Positions 7,689 to 16,486 of a stretch of 64,000 bases of DNA are shown here, one piece after another (the stretch's first letter is position 1; each line of letters begins with the position of its first letter). Both the position numbers and the translations under genes were made by a program. Under the pieces are notes generated by a model, which did not search any database, was not told the DNA's origin, and saw nothing but the letters and a program-made list of their open reading frames with translations. Location of the stretch: the NCBI RefSeq assembly GCF_015550425.1, contig NZ_JADNAT010000011.1:62001-126000 (forward strand), given 5' to 3'. This stretch comes from Clostridium sp. 1001275B_160808_H3. Its GTDB lineage: Bacteria > Bacillota > Clostridia > Clostridiales > Clostridiaceae.

Positions 7689-10304
7689 GTGTTAAATCAA
7701 GAACAAGCTTTGGTTGTAAATGAACTAGAAAAAAATATTTTACTTCTTGCTTCAGCAGGTACTGGTAAAACTAATACTTTATCAAGTAGGATTTCTAATA
7801 TTATAAAAAGTAATAAAGCAAAAGCTTCAGAAATATTATGCATAACTTTTACGAATAAGGCTTGTGCAGAAATGCGAGATAGAATTGAAAAAGTTGTAGG
7901 GGAAGAGGCTAAAGATATTACTATAAGAACTTTTCATAGCTTTTGTTATGATTTAATTAAGATGGATGCGAAGAAAAGAAGCGATATATTTACTGATTTT
8001 ATTGTCTTTGATGAAGAAGATTGTAGAGAAATAATAAAAGAGTGCAATTATTACAATTATCCTGTTTTTAAATTACAGCAGTTTATAGAGTTAATTAAGA
8101 TAGAAAGAGCAAGGCTGGATTTATATAGTAATAATATTTTAGATGACTACAGTAAAACTATAGAAAATATACTCAAGTATAATGAAGCTAAGATAAATTT
8201 AATATGTAGTGATAAAGGTATATTAAATAGTGAAATGAAGGACTTCTTAGTTAAAAAGGGTCATTTTTTAGTTAATCTATATAATTCATTACTTTATAAT
8301 AACCATGGATTAGACTTTGCAGATCTAACTTCAAAGGCAAAAGAAATATTAAAGGACGATAAGTTAGTCTTAAGCTTAAGAAAGACATATAAGTATATAA
8401 ATATAGATGAAGTTCAAGATACAAGTACATTAGAGTATTTTATAATTGAAAAGATATTTAAAGAAAATAATATTTTATTATGTGGAGATATGTTTCAAAC
8501 TATTTATGGCTGGAGAGGTTCAGAACCACAAAAAATATTAGAATTTTATAAGAAAGAATATAATCCTATCGAAATAGTGTTTTCTAAGAATTATAGATCA
8601 ACTAAGTTTATAACTAATGGATCTTTAAGCTTTTTAAAAAATGCTTTTGAATCTGAATATAAATCATTATATAAAAATGAGATATCTTCAGAAACAAAAG
8701 AAAATGGCGAAAAAATAAAGTTAAAGATGTGTGACAATTTAAGAGATGAAGCTAGATTTATATTTGAAGAAGTTAAATCATTAAAGGAAAATGGTGAAGA
8801 CATATCAAAACTTTGTATTTTAAGTAGAGATAATAATTATAATATTAAGTTAAGCAGAGAGCTTGGAAGTATAATTGGATATGAGGCTTCTGATTTTGAA
8901 TTTATTTTAGTAGATCAATTTAAGTTTTTTAGAAGACAAGAAATAAAAGATATTGTTGCTTTTCTTAAACTTATTGCAAATAAATATGATAATGTAAGCT
9001 TAAAAAGAATAGTGAAAAGACTCCCAACAGGAATTGGAGATAAAACATTTGAAGTTATAGAATCAAAAGAATATAAAGAAGTTGGAATTTCTTTATGTGA
9101 CTTTATAGATTTAAATGCAAGAAATTATGGAGAAAAGTATTCATTATTAATAAATGAATTTGCACAAGATAATATAATAGTCTTTGATGTTGAAAGTACA
9201 GGAACGGATGTAACAGAAGATGAAATAATACAAATAGCAGCTATAAAGATAAATAAACATGGTGAAGTTATAGATACCTTTGAAAAGTTTTTGAAAAATA
9301 ACAAGTCTGTAAAATCATCATTTAATGTACATGGATTTAGTGATGAATTCTTAAGTGAAAATGGTGAAGATAAGAAAAAAGTATTAAAAGAGTTTGTAGA
9401 TTTTTCAAAAGATGCTGTTATAGTAGGACATAATGTGCAATATGATATAAATATTTTAACAAGTGAATTATATAGAAATAACCTAGATGGCCCTAGATTT
9501 AAATCGTTTTATGATACATTAGATATATATAGGAGATTTTATACTAACTTACCTAATTATAAATTAGAGACACTTAGTAATAGATTTGAAACAAAAAATA
9601 AACCAAGTCATGATGCAATGGATGATATATTAGCTACTAGTGAGTTATTAGTAAGAGCAATAAATGAAAACTTAATTCCTACTTCAATGCAAAGAATAAC
9701 TTATATGTCTAAGCATTTAAAATCATTTTCATATATTAATGATAAACTTAATGACTTATTTAAAGAAGCTGAACTAAAAAGGCCTCAAGATATAATTGTT
9801 GATATAATAAATAAATTTAATATAAAAACATTATATTCAGGAAGAGGAATTGAAGCAGTAAAAGAAGGAAGAGAAAAAATAGAGAGACTTAGAGATTTTT
9901 ATTCACTTGTAAGAGATTTAGATGATAATACAAAAAGTAACAGAGATTTTTTATTAGATATAATTAAATTAACAGGGCTTTCAAATGGGGAACTTGAAAA
10001 TCTAATTATAAATAGAACTAATAAAAAAAGAATTCCAATAATAACAGTGCATCAATCTAAAGGTTTAGAATTTGATAGCGTATTTATAGTAGGACTTCAA
10101 GAAAATACATTTCCTTCATATATGTCAATAAAGTCAAATAATCTAGAAGAAGAAAAAAGAACATTTTATGTTGCATTAACTAGAGCTAAAAGACATTTAT
10201 ATTTATTAACTCATCTACATGATGATTATAATAGAAAAAATGAAGTAAGTAGATTTTTAGGATATATAGATAAAGAGTATATAGAATTAGATAATGATTA
10301 TTAG
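7689..10304 (+). CDS. UvrD/PcrA-type SF1 helicase with embedded DnaQ-like 3'-5' exonuclease domain
   Basis: 871 residues; GTG start behind TAGGAGGAG. The helicase 1A/1B half holds SAGTGKT (Walker A, about residue 24), INIDEVQDTS (motif II), GDMFQTIYGWRG (motif III) and KNYRST (motif IV). Residues about 495-660 form a DEDDh exonuclease: FDVESTGTD (ExoI), VGHNVQYDIN (ExoII) and PSHDAMDDI (ExoIII with its His). Helicase motifs resume with TVHQSKGLEFDSVF (motif V, about 785) and FYVALTRAKRHLY (motif VI). So the nuclease is inserted in the second RecA half. A role in repair or R-loop/recombination control is inferred from the family. Followed by a 10-bp inverted repeat (10394-10403 with 10411-10420). 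Confidence 0.9.
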   Translation: MLNQEQALVVNELEKNILLLASAGTGKTNTLSSRISNIIKSNKAKASEILCITFTNKACAEMRDRIEKVVGEEAKDITIRTFHSFCYDLIKMDAKKRSDIFTDFIVFDEEDCREIIKECNYYNYPVFKLQQFIELIKIERARLDLYSNNILDDYSKTIENILKYNEAKINLICSDKGILNSEMKDFLVKKGHFLVNLYNSLLYNNHGLDFADLTSKAKEILKDDKLVLSLRKTYKYINIDEVQDTSTLEYFIIEKIFKENNILLCGDMFQTIYGWRGSEPQKILEFYKKEYNPIEIVFSKNYRSTKFITNGSLSFLKNAFESEYKSLYKNEISSETKENGEKIKLKMCDNLRDEARFIFEEVKSLKENGEDISKLCILSRDNNYNIKLSRELGSIIGYEASDFEFILVDQFKFFRRQEIKDIVAFLKLIANKYDNVSLKRIVKRLPTGIGDKTFEVIESKEYKEVGISLCDFIDLNARNYGEKYSLLINEFAQDNIIVFDVESTGTDVTEDEIIQIAAIKINKHGEVIDTFEKFLKNNKSVKSSFNVHGFSDEFLSENGEDKKKVLKEFVDFSKDAVIVGHNVQYDINILTSELYRNNLDGPRFKSFYDTLDIYRRFYTNLPNYKLETLSNRFETKNKPSHDAMDDILATSELLVRAINENLIPTSMQRITYMSKHLKSFSYINDKLNDLFKEAELKRPQDIIVDIINKFNIKTLYSGRGIEAVKEGREKIERLRDFYSLVRDLDDNTKSNRDFLLDIIKLTGLSNGELENLIINRTNKKRIPIITVHQSKGLEFDSVFIVGLQENTFPSYMSIKSNNLEEEKRTFYVALTRAKRHLYLLTHLHDDYNRKNEVSRFLGYIDKEYIELDNDY

Positions 10305-10475
10305 AAGATACTTATAGTCATTTTTATTAAGTTATAGTATAATAAAAAATATTATATAAGTTATAATGAAGAAAAAGGCTTTCAAGTAAGATATAAACTA
10401 TTATATAGACTAATAGTTTAATTAATGAGATTATTATTTGAAGCAAATATAGTGATAACTGTGAGGGATAAAAAT

Positions 10476-10898
10476 ATGAAATACGATTTAAATGTATATG
10501 AATTAGGGCAATTATTAAGTAATATTACAAAAGAATATAATACAGAATTACTTTCTAAGATAAAATTGAGTGGTGGATGGATGACTATGACTGGTAAAGT
10601 ATCTGTAGTATCAATTCCAGAAAATAAAGTAGTTTTAAAAGGAAATAACATAATAACATTAAATATACAAGATAATGAATGTGAAGGAAGCTTAATAAAA
10701 ATTACAGGAGCTAAGGATAGTAAGTTTACTATTGATATAGCACCAACTAAATATAAGGAGTTTGGAAATACTGGATTAAATTTGAATAAGGTAAAAATAA
10801 ATGAAAATGAATGTAAGCTTAGAATAGGTGAAGATATGATTTTCACTATTAGAAATGCTTCAGTTGAAAGTATATCAAATATAATAAATAATATGTAA
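10476..10898 (+). CDS. Conserved hypothetical protein, 140 residues
   Basis: No family recognised. It is mostly predicted beta-strand, with a pattern of short alternating hydrophobic stretches, no signal peptide and no membrane segment. The start at 10476 is chosen because GAGGG lies 6-8 bases before it; an in-frame ATG at 10425 has no ribosome site. Followed by a good terminator. Confidence 0.6.
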   Translation: MKYDLNVYELGQLLSNITKEYNTELLSKIKLSGGWMTMTGKVSVVSIPENKVVLKGNNIITLNIQDNECEGSLIKITGAKDSKFTIDIAPTKYKEFGNTGLNLNKVKINENECKLRIGEDMIFTIRNASVESISNIINNM

Positions 10899-10902
10899 TT
10901 TT

Positions 10903-10942
10903 AAAGGGAAAATCTTTATGATTTTTCCTTTTTCTTTATTTT
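10903..10942 (+). terminator. Rho-independent terminator
   Basis: A 12-bp stem (10903-10914 with 10920-10931, one G-U pair), 5-base loop and a T-rich tail. Confidence 0.75.
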
Positions 10943-11092
10943 GAGAACAATAACTTTACAAGTTAATTTTTTTTATACTTATTTAAGATTAAAATTAAAA
11001 AATAAAGTTTTAAAAAGGATGAAATCTATATGGACATGCTATTAGGAGAATTGTATAATATATGAAGTTAAATATAGGAGAAGGGAATTTAA

Positions 11093-11857
11093 ATGGAAAT
11101 AAACGATATACTTCAAGTTGCAGCATATGCAGGTAAAATAATGTTAGAAAGTGGAGCAGAGGCTTATAGAGTAGAAGAAACTATGAATAGAATTTGCAAC
11201 TCATTTGGAATTGAAGTAGCAGATAGTTACGCAACTCCAACAGTGATTATAGCATCAGCCTCACATAAAGGGGAAATAAAATCACTTGTAGTTAGAATTT
11301 CAAGTAGATCAGTAGATTTGCAAAGAATTCATAAAGTAAATGATTTAGCAAGAAATATATTAAATAATAAATTTACTGTAAAAGAATTAAAAGATAAATT
11401 AAAAGATATAGAAGAAGAAAAGAGATATTCAAATAAAATAACTATATTATTTTCAGCCATAGGCGCATTTGGATTTGTTTTTTTATTTGGAGGATCTTTA
11501 AGAGATGCAATTGCAGCATTTTTAATAGGAATAGTAGTTAAGTATTTTTCAATAAAAGGTGAAAATATAGGATTAAATTCATTTTTTATTACAAGTATAT
11601 GTGCTGGAATTTTAGCATTTCTAGCAATTATATCTATAAAAATCGGAATAGCTATAGATATGGACAAAGTTATAATTGGTTCTATAATGCTTTTGGTTCC
11701 AGGACTTGCAATTACCAATGCAATAAGAGACACAGTTGCAGGTGATTTAGTATCTGGTCTTGCAAGAGGGGCAGAAGCATTTTTAACAGCTATTGCAGTT
11801 GCTATTGGAACTGGTGTGGTTTTAAGTTTTTGGATTGGAGCATTTGGAGGGATATAA
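11093..11857 (+). CDS. Threonine/serine exporter family, large subunit (YjjP-like ThrE domain)
   Basis: 254 residues. The soluble N-terminal domain begins with ILQVAAYAGKIMLESGAEAYRVEET, characteristic of ThrE/YjjP (DUF1212), with about five transmembrane helices after residue 115, including LLVPGLAITNAIRD. The family exports threonine, serine or, in some bacteria, dicarboxylates. The partner half follows 2 bases after the stop, so the exporter is split over two chains as in YjjPB. Confidence 0.85.
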   Translation: MEINDILQVAAYAGKIMLESGAEAYRVEETMNRICNSFGIEVADSYATPTVIIASASHKGEIKSLVVRISSRSVDLQRIHKVNDLARNILNNKFTVKELKDKLKDIEEEKRYSNKITILFSAIGAFGFVFLFGGSLRDAIAAFLIGIVVKYFSIKGENIGLNSFFITSICAGILAFLAIISIKIGIAIDMDKVIIGSIMLLVPGLAITNAIRDTVAGDLVSGLARGAEAFLTAIAVAIGTGVVLSFWIGAFGGI

Positions 11858-11859
11858 AA

Positions 11860-12330
11860 ATGATTATTGAAGTTCTATCAGCATTTATTGCATCATTTGC
11901 ATTTGGAATAGTTTTTAATATTAAAGGTAAAAATTTGTTTTTTTCAGCTTTATGTGGTGCATTAGGTTGGTTTATATATAAGTTTTCGCTGAAGGTTGGG
12001 AGTTCTGACACAACTGCCTTATTTCTTGCGTCTGTAGGGCTTAGTGTATATTCAGAGATCTTTGCAAGAATATTAAAGACACCAGTAACTACATTTGTAA
12101 TAGCAGCTTTAATACCTTTAGTTCCTGGTGGAGGAATGTATTATACAATGGTTGAAGTTATTACAGGGAATGTAATGAAATCATTAGAAACAGGAATAAA
12201 AACTTTAGCTTCTGCAGGAGTATTAGCTCTTGGAGTGATTTTAGTTTCTACAATTACTAAGACTTTAATAAGATATAATTTAAGTAAAAAAGTAAAAGTT
12301 GATCCTAAAATTAATTCTTTAAATAGTTAA
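11860..12330 (+). CDS. Threonine/serine exporter family, small subunit (YjjB-like)
   Basis: 156 residues with five transmembrane helices and the family motif ALIPLVPGGGMYYTM. It forms the second half of the ThrE-type carrier with the preceding gene. The ATG at 11860 comes right after the upstream stop, indicating translational coupling; a TTG 30 bases earlier in frame is not needed. Confidence 0.85.
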   Translation: MIIEVLSAFIASFAFGIVFNIKGKNLFFSALCGALGWFIYKFSLKVGSSDTTALFLASVGLSVYSEIFARILKTPVTTFVIAALIPLVPGGGMYYTMVEVITGNVMKSLETGIKTLASAGVLALGVILVSTITKTLIRYNLSKKVKVDPKINSLNS

Positions 12331-12363
12331 TGAATAAAATTTATGAAAATACAAATAATATTA

Positions 12364-12443
12364 TCATAGTCAGAAGTTTTATTTATAATTTGACTATGAC
12401 TATGGGGCGTTGCAGGACAAAATGTAACGCCTTTTGACTTTTT
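12364..12443 (+). terminator. Double hairpin terminator after the exporter genes
   Basis: A first 9-bp hairpin (12364-12372 with 12391-12399) is followed by a GC-rich 8-bp hairpin (12406-12413 with 12424-12431) and a T-rich tail. The second is the terminator proper; the first may only stabilise it. Confidence 0.7.
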
Positions 12444-12504
12444 CCTAATAAAAACATATAATAATTAATGGCGAGAATGTATGTTTGTAGGGAGGAAGAA
12501 GAAT

Positions 12505-13431
12505 TTGACTAAAGAAAATAACTTGAAGAAATCTTTTGAAAAAACTATGAAAAAGCATAAGGGAAATAAAAAAGCACAATTTATAACTATTATTGTATTT
12601 GGAATAATTGCAGTAATATCATTATATTTTGGCAAAGATTTAAAAAATTCCAATATAGGATCTCCAACTGGAAAATTAGAAATATCATATCTAGATGTTG
12701 GACAAGGAGATGCAGCTTATATTAGAGTAAATGATTTTGATATATTAATAGATGCTGGTCCAAGAAGTGATGCAGATAAATTAATAAAGCAATTAGAAGA
12801 AAAGAATATAGATGATTTTGAAATTGTTATTGCAACTCATCCTCATGAAGATCATATTGGAGGAATGGTAAAGGTTTTTGAAAAATATGATGTTAAAAGT
12901 TTTTATATGCCAAAGGTTACACATACAACAAAAACTTTTGAAAATATGTTAAGTGCAGTTAGTAATGAGGGATTAAAAGTTAAAGTGATAAAAGAAGGTA
13001 CAAGCTTTGATTTAGGAGAAGGTGCAAAGATAGATGTGTATTCTCCAATTTATGAATCATATGAGGAATTTAATGATTATTCACCTATAATGAAATTAAC
13101 TTTTGGAAACACTAGTTACATGTTTACAGGTGATGCAGAAGCTCATGCAGAACAAGAAGTTGTAGCTAAATACCCTAGTAATTTAGATGCTGATGTATTA
13201 AAGTTTGGACACCATGGTTCTAGCACATCATCAACTAAGGAATTTGTTGAAGCAGTTTCACCAGAGTACGGAGTAATTAGTTGTGGTGTAGATAATAAAT
13301 ATGGTCATCCACACAGAGAAACATTACAAACTATAGATCTTCATGGGATAAAAGCCTATAGAACAGATAAGCAAGGTCAAATAACAATTACATCTGATGG
13401 AAATACTATTAATGTAAAAACTGAAAAATAA
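12505..13431 (+). CDS. ComEC/Rec2-like metallo-beta-lactamase-fold hydrolase, membrane-anchored
   Basis: About 308 residues: a Lys-rich N-terminus, one transmembrane helix (FITIIVFGIIAVISLYFG), then an extracytoplasmic metallo-beta-lactamase domain. Seen: SYLDVGQGDAAYI, DILIDAGP, THPHEDHIGG (zinc motif HxHxDH), MFTGDAE, and LKFGHHGSSTS, all typical of the ComEC C-terminal domain. No ComEC channel domain is present, so this is a stand-alone nuclease or hydrolase. Start taken as TTG 12505 because GGAGG lies 9 bases before; the in-frame ATG at 12481 overlaps that site and lacks its own. Confidence 0.85.
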   Translation: MTKENNLKKSFEKTMKKHKGNKKAQFITIIVFGIIAVISLYFGKDLKNSNIGSPTGKLEISYLDVGQGDAAYIRVNDFDILIDAGPRSDADKLIKQLEEKNIDDFEIVIATHPHEDHIGGMVKVFEKYDVKSFYMPKVTHTTKTFENMLSAVSNEGLKVKVIKEGTSFDLGEGAKIDVYSPIYESYEEFNDYSPIMKLTFGNTSYMFTGDAEAHAEQEVVAKYPSNLDADVLKFGHHGSSTSSTKEFVEAVSPEYGVISCGVDNKYGHPHRETLQTIDLHGIKAYRTDKQGQITITSDGNTINVKTEK

Positions 13432-13484
13432 GAAAAAGAGTCTGTCGCAGAAAGCTATTTAATTGTGTGACAGACTCTTTTTCT
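13431..13484. terminator. Bidirectional terminator between convergent genes
   Basis: A perfect 16-bp stem (13431-13446 with 13469-13484) whose ends are A5/T5 runs, so it works on both strands. It overlaps the stop codons of both flanking genes. Confidence 0.85.
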
Positions 13485-14686
13485 TATTCTATAACAGTCA
13501 AATCCTTTAAATCTTCCTTTGCAGATTCTACATCTTGTAAAAGTTTGTCAACTAATATAGCTATTGCTCCATCACCAGTAACATTAGTTGCAGTTCCAAA
13601 ACTATCTTGAGCAGCATGAAGAGCAATCATAATTGGTTTTTCAAAGATTCCGAATCCAAGCATTGATTCTAAAATGCCTAAAGCTGCCATAACTCCACCC
13701 CCAGGAACACCAGGTGCAGCAACCATAGTTACACCAAGCATAAATATAAACGGTAGCATTAACGAAAATGTAGGCACTCTGCCAGTCATGTACATTACTG
13801 CCATAGATGTTAATACAAGAGTTATTGTATCTCCTGCTAAATGTATAGTAGCAGATAGAGGAATAACAAAATCAGTTACTTTTTCACTAACATCATTGTT
13901 ATTTACACATTCTACTGTAACAGGAATTGTAGCAGAAGAGGATTGAGTTCCAACTGCTGTTAAATAAGCAGGCAACATATTTTTAATAAGTTTTAATGGA
14001 TTTTCTTTCTTTATACTACTAGCAAATGAATATTGAATTAAGATATAGATTATTTGAATAGCAAATAAAATTATATAAACTATAGCAAAGCTTTTTAATG
14101 TACTAAAAATTTCACCACTAAAGCTAAGTCTAGCAAATATTGCACCAACATAAATAGGAACTATAGGTATAAGTATATTAGAAATAATCCTAGTTACTAT
14201 TAAATTAAATTCATTAAATATATTTAATATGCTACTATTTTTAATCTTTGATAAGCTTACTCCCATTATAAAAGAAAACACTAGTGCTGACATAACAGTC
14301 ATTATAGGTGGAATATCAATACTAAAAAAAGCATTAATTTCATTACTTGATTCTATAACTAAAGAATTTGATTCTAAAAATTTAGGTAATAAATATGATC
14401 CTATAGAAAATGCTAAAAAACCAGCGCATAGAGTAGAAATATATGCTACTGCAGTTGTAATTAACAAGGCTTTTCCTGATTTATGGCCAAGAGATGCTAT
14501 TCCAGTAACTATGAATCCAATCATAATCAAAGGAATAATAAAAGATAAAAAACTTCCAAATAATTCACTAAATGTTGCTAAAAGTCTAATTGGAAAATCA
14601 ATATTAAGATTTTTAAATATTATACCAAAAGATATACCAAGAACTAGTGCTATAAATATTTTTAAAATTAATGATATATTTTTCAT
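13484..14686 (-). CDS. Dicarboxylate/amino acid:cation symporter (DAACS family)
   Basis: 400 residues with about eight transmembrane helices plus re-entrant hairpins. Family motifs: TQSSSATIPVTVE (the serine-rich hairpin HP1), SATIHLAGDT in helix 7, and AAPGVPGGGVMA (HP2). Members carry glutamate, aspartate, serine/threonine or C4-dicarboxylates with Na+ or H+. The ATG at 14686 follows the strong RBS AAAGGGGGC; an upstream TTG is not used. Solitary gene. Confidence 0.9.
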   Translation of the reverse strand: MKNISLILKIFIALVLGISFGIIFKNLNIDFPIRLLATFSELFGSFLSFIIPLIMIGFIVTGIASLGHKSGKALLITTAVAYISTLCAGFLAFSIGSYLLPKFLESNSLVIESSNEINAFFSIDIPPIMTVMSALVFSFIMGVSLSKIKNSSILNIFNEFNLIVTRIISNILIPIVPIYVGAIFARLSFSGEIFSTLKSFAIVYIILFAIQIIYILIQYSFASSIKKENPLKLIKNMLPAYLTAVGTQSSSATIPVTVECVNNNDVSEKVTDFVIPLSATIHLAGDTITLVLTSMAVMYMTGRVPTFSLMLPFIFMLGVTMVAAPGVPGGGVMAALGILESMLGFGIFEKPIMIALHAAQDSFGTATNVTGDGAIAILVDKLLQDVESAKEDLKDLTVIE

Positions 14687-14887
14687 AATAAAGCCCCCTT
14701 TTAACATAATGTACTTGATTGAAATACATCTGTATTTGAATTAACTACATAATACAATTTGAGTGAGTTAAAGTCAAGGAAAAAGTATTAATAAATTTCA
14801 TAAGTGAATTAATATTTTTAAATAGGAAAACATAAATAAATATGAAGTATTTAGCAGAAGACAATATTATTTAGGAAGGAGTAAGTT

Positions 14888-16324
14888 ATGAGTATATTAG
14901 ATGTATTTAAAAAATCTTCAAATTATGAAGAAAAATTAGATGAAGCTATATATATATTAAGAGATATAGTTAAGGCAATAAAAGATTATAGTAAAGAAGA
15001 TGATTTACTTGAAAGTTATCACTATTTGAGAAAGGATATTTATAATATAAATTTAGCAAGATTAGAACTAGAAAATTCATTGCTAAGAAATCATTTAAGT
15101 AAAAATGAAGATTATGAAGAGTTGTGTTACGAGCATAAATATAAATTATCCACAGTAAAAAGTGAAATGGAAACATCAATTATTGAAGCTTTATCTGCAA
15201 TTAATTTACTAATAAAAAATTATAAAAACTTATATAAAACTTGTGATAAACAAACAAAGAAAAGGCTAATTGAAGGATATGATAATTGCTTAAAATATTT
15301 AAATAAAGCAAAAAAAATATTATTTGATAAAGATTCTGTAAGTAGATATATAACTGATAGAGAAGGAAAGTTACAAGAAGAGATAGATATTGATTTGAGA
15401 AATGAATATAATATTAAAGTTGATAACAGTGTTAATGGATTAATATTAAAATTAGATAAATGCAATAATGGAATAATATCAGATTTATCACAAATGGTAA
15501 CTTTAGTTGGTGAAAGAAAAATAGAAAATGTATCTATGGTTTTAAAGAAGCTTAATAAAAGAGTTGAATTTACAGAAATAGTTATAAATGTGTTAAAAAA
15601 TAAAAATTCAATAGAAAATAAAAATGATATTATGGAAAATTTAAATTACATAGAAAATGAAAATAACGAAGTGAAATTTAACATAGATTTAATAAGATAT
15701 AATTCTAAAATAATATTAATGGATATACAGTTAAATAAACCTATAGATGCTGATAACTTCATAGAAGCAATTGATAAAGTAAAAGAAAACTGTGAAGCAA
15801 TTAAAGAAAATATATTTAAAATAAATAAAAAGCTAAAAGAAAATTATCATAGGGATAAAAATGAATGCTTAGATATAGAAGATAGAGAATATAATGCTTT
15901 TTGTATAGATTCATATATACGTTATTATTATTATGATAAAGATGATATTGAAAGAGAATGGGATAATTACGAGGAAATTATAAACGGTATTGATGAAATG
16001 GGACTTTTTGAACAAGATGGATATTGCTTTAGGTATACTAAAAATGGAATGATTTTAGGTATAAAAACAAAAGAAGATGTTATGCTTGAATTCACAGATA
16101 ACTGCAAAGATATTAAAATTAATGGAAAGAAAAAATATTTGAATTTAAATAAAAAATTTGAAGTAGATAAATTAATGAATTACACAAGAATAACAACAAC
16201 CATAAATGAATTAAATGATTATATAATGTGTGTACTTTATATAGACAATACAAATGCAGATATATTTGTTAGAGAGCTTGAAAAAGTTAAATCTGCACAA
16301 GAAAATAAAAGAAAAGCTATTTAA
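14888..16324 (+). CDS. Unknown coiled-coil protein, 478 residues
   Basis: No family recognised. The protein is strongly charged and helical: several coiled-coil stretches between residues 10 and 330, no signal peptide or membrane helix. The last 110 residues are more beta-like and rich in Tyr (IRYYYYDKDD). RBS AAGGAG before the ATG. Stands alone between a transporter and a strong terminator, so context gives no role. Some sensor or scaffold proteins look like this, but nothing specific can be claimed. Confidence 0.6.
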   Translation: MSILDVFKKSSNYEEKLDEAIYILRDIVKAIKDYSKEDDLLESYHYLRKDIYNINLARLELENSLLRNHLSKNEDYEELCYEHKYKLSTVKSEMETSIIEALSAINLLIKNYKNLYKTCDKQTKKRLIEGYDNCLKYLNKAKKILFDKDSVSRYITDREGKLQEEIDIDLRNEYNIKVDNSVNGLILKLDKCNNGIISDLSQMVTLVGERKIENVSMVLKKLNKRVEFTEIVINVLKNKNSIENKNDIMENLNYIENENNEVKFNIDLIRYNSKIILMDIQLNKPIDADNFIEAIDKVKENCEAIKENIFKINKKLKENYHRDKNECLDIEDREYNAFCIDSYIRYYYYDKDDIEREWDNYEEIINGIDEMGLFEQDGYCFRYTKNGMILGIKTKEDVMLEFTDNCKDIKINGKKKYLNLNKKFEVDKLMNYTRITTTINELNDYIMCVLYIDNTNADIFVRELEKVKSAQENKRKAI

Positions 16325-16388
16325 GTTGCTGAAAATGATTGGATTAGAGAATAGATAATTTTATGTGAAATCTATTTTTAAAATATTA

Positions 16389-16430
16389 AATACAAGGGAG
16401 TAACGTTTCGTTACTCCCTTGTATTTTGTT
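16389..16430 (+). terminator. Strong Rho-independent terminator
   Basis: A perfect 17-bp stem (16389-16405 with 16409-16425), TTT loop and TTTTG tail. A matching A-run on the left suggests it may also end the minus-strand transporter transcript. Confidence 0.9.
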
Positions 16431-16486
16431 GAATTTATTGATTATAATAACTCTTTAATATAAAATATGCAGTAAACAAATCTTTT

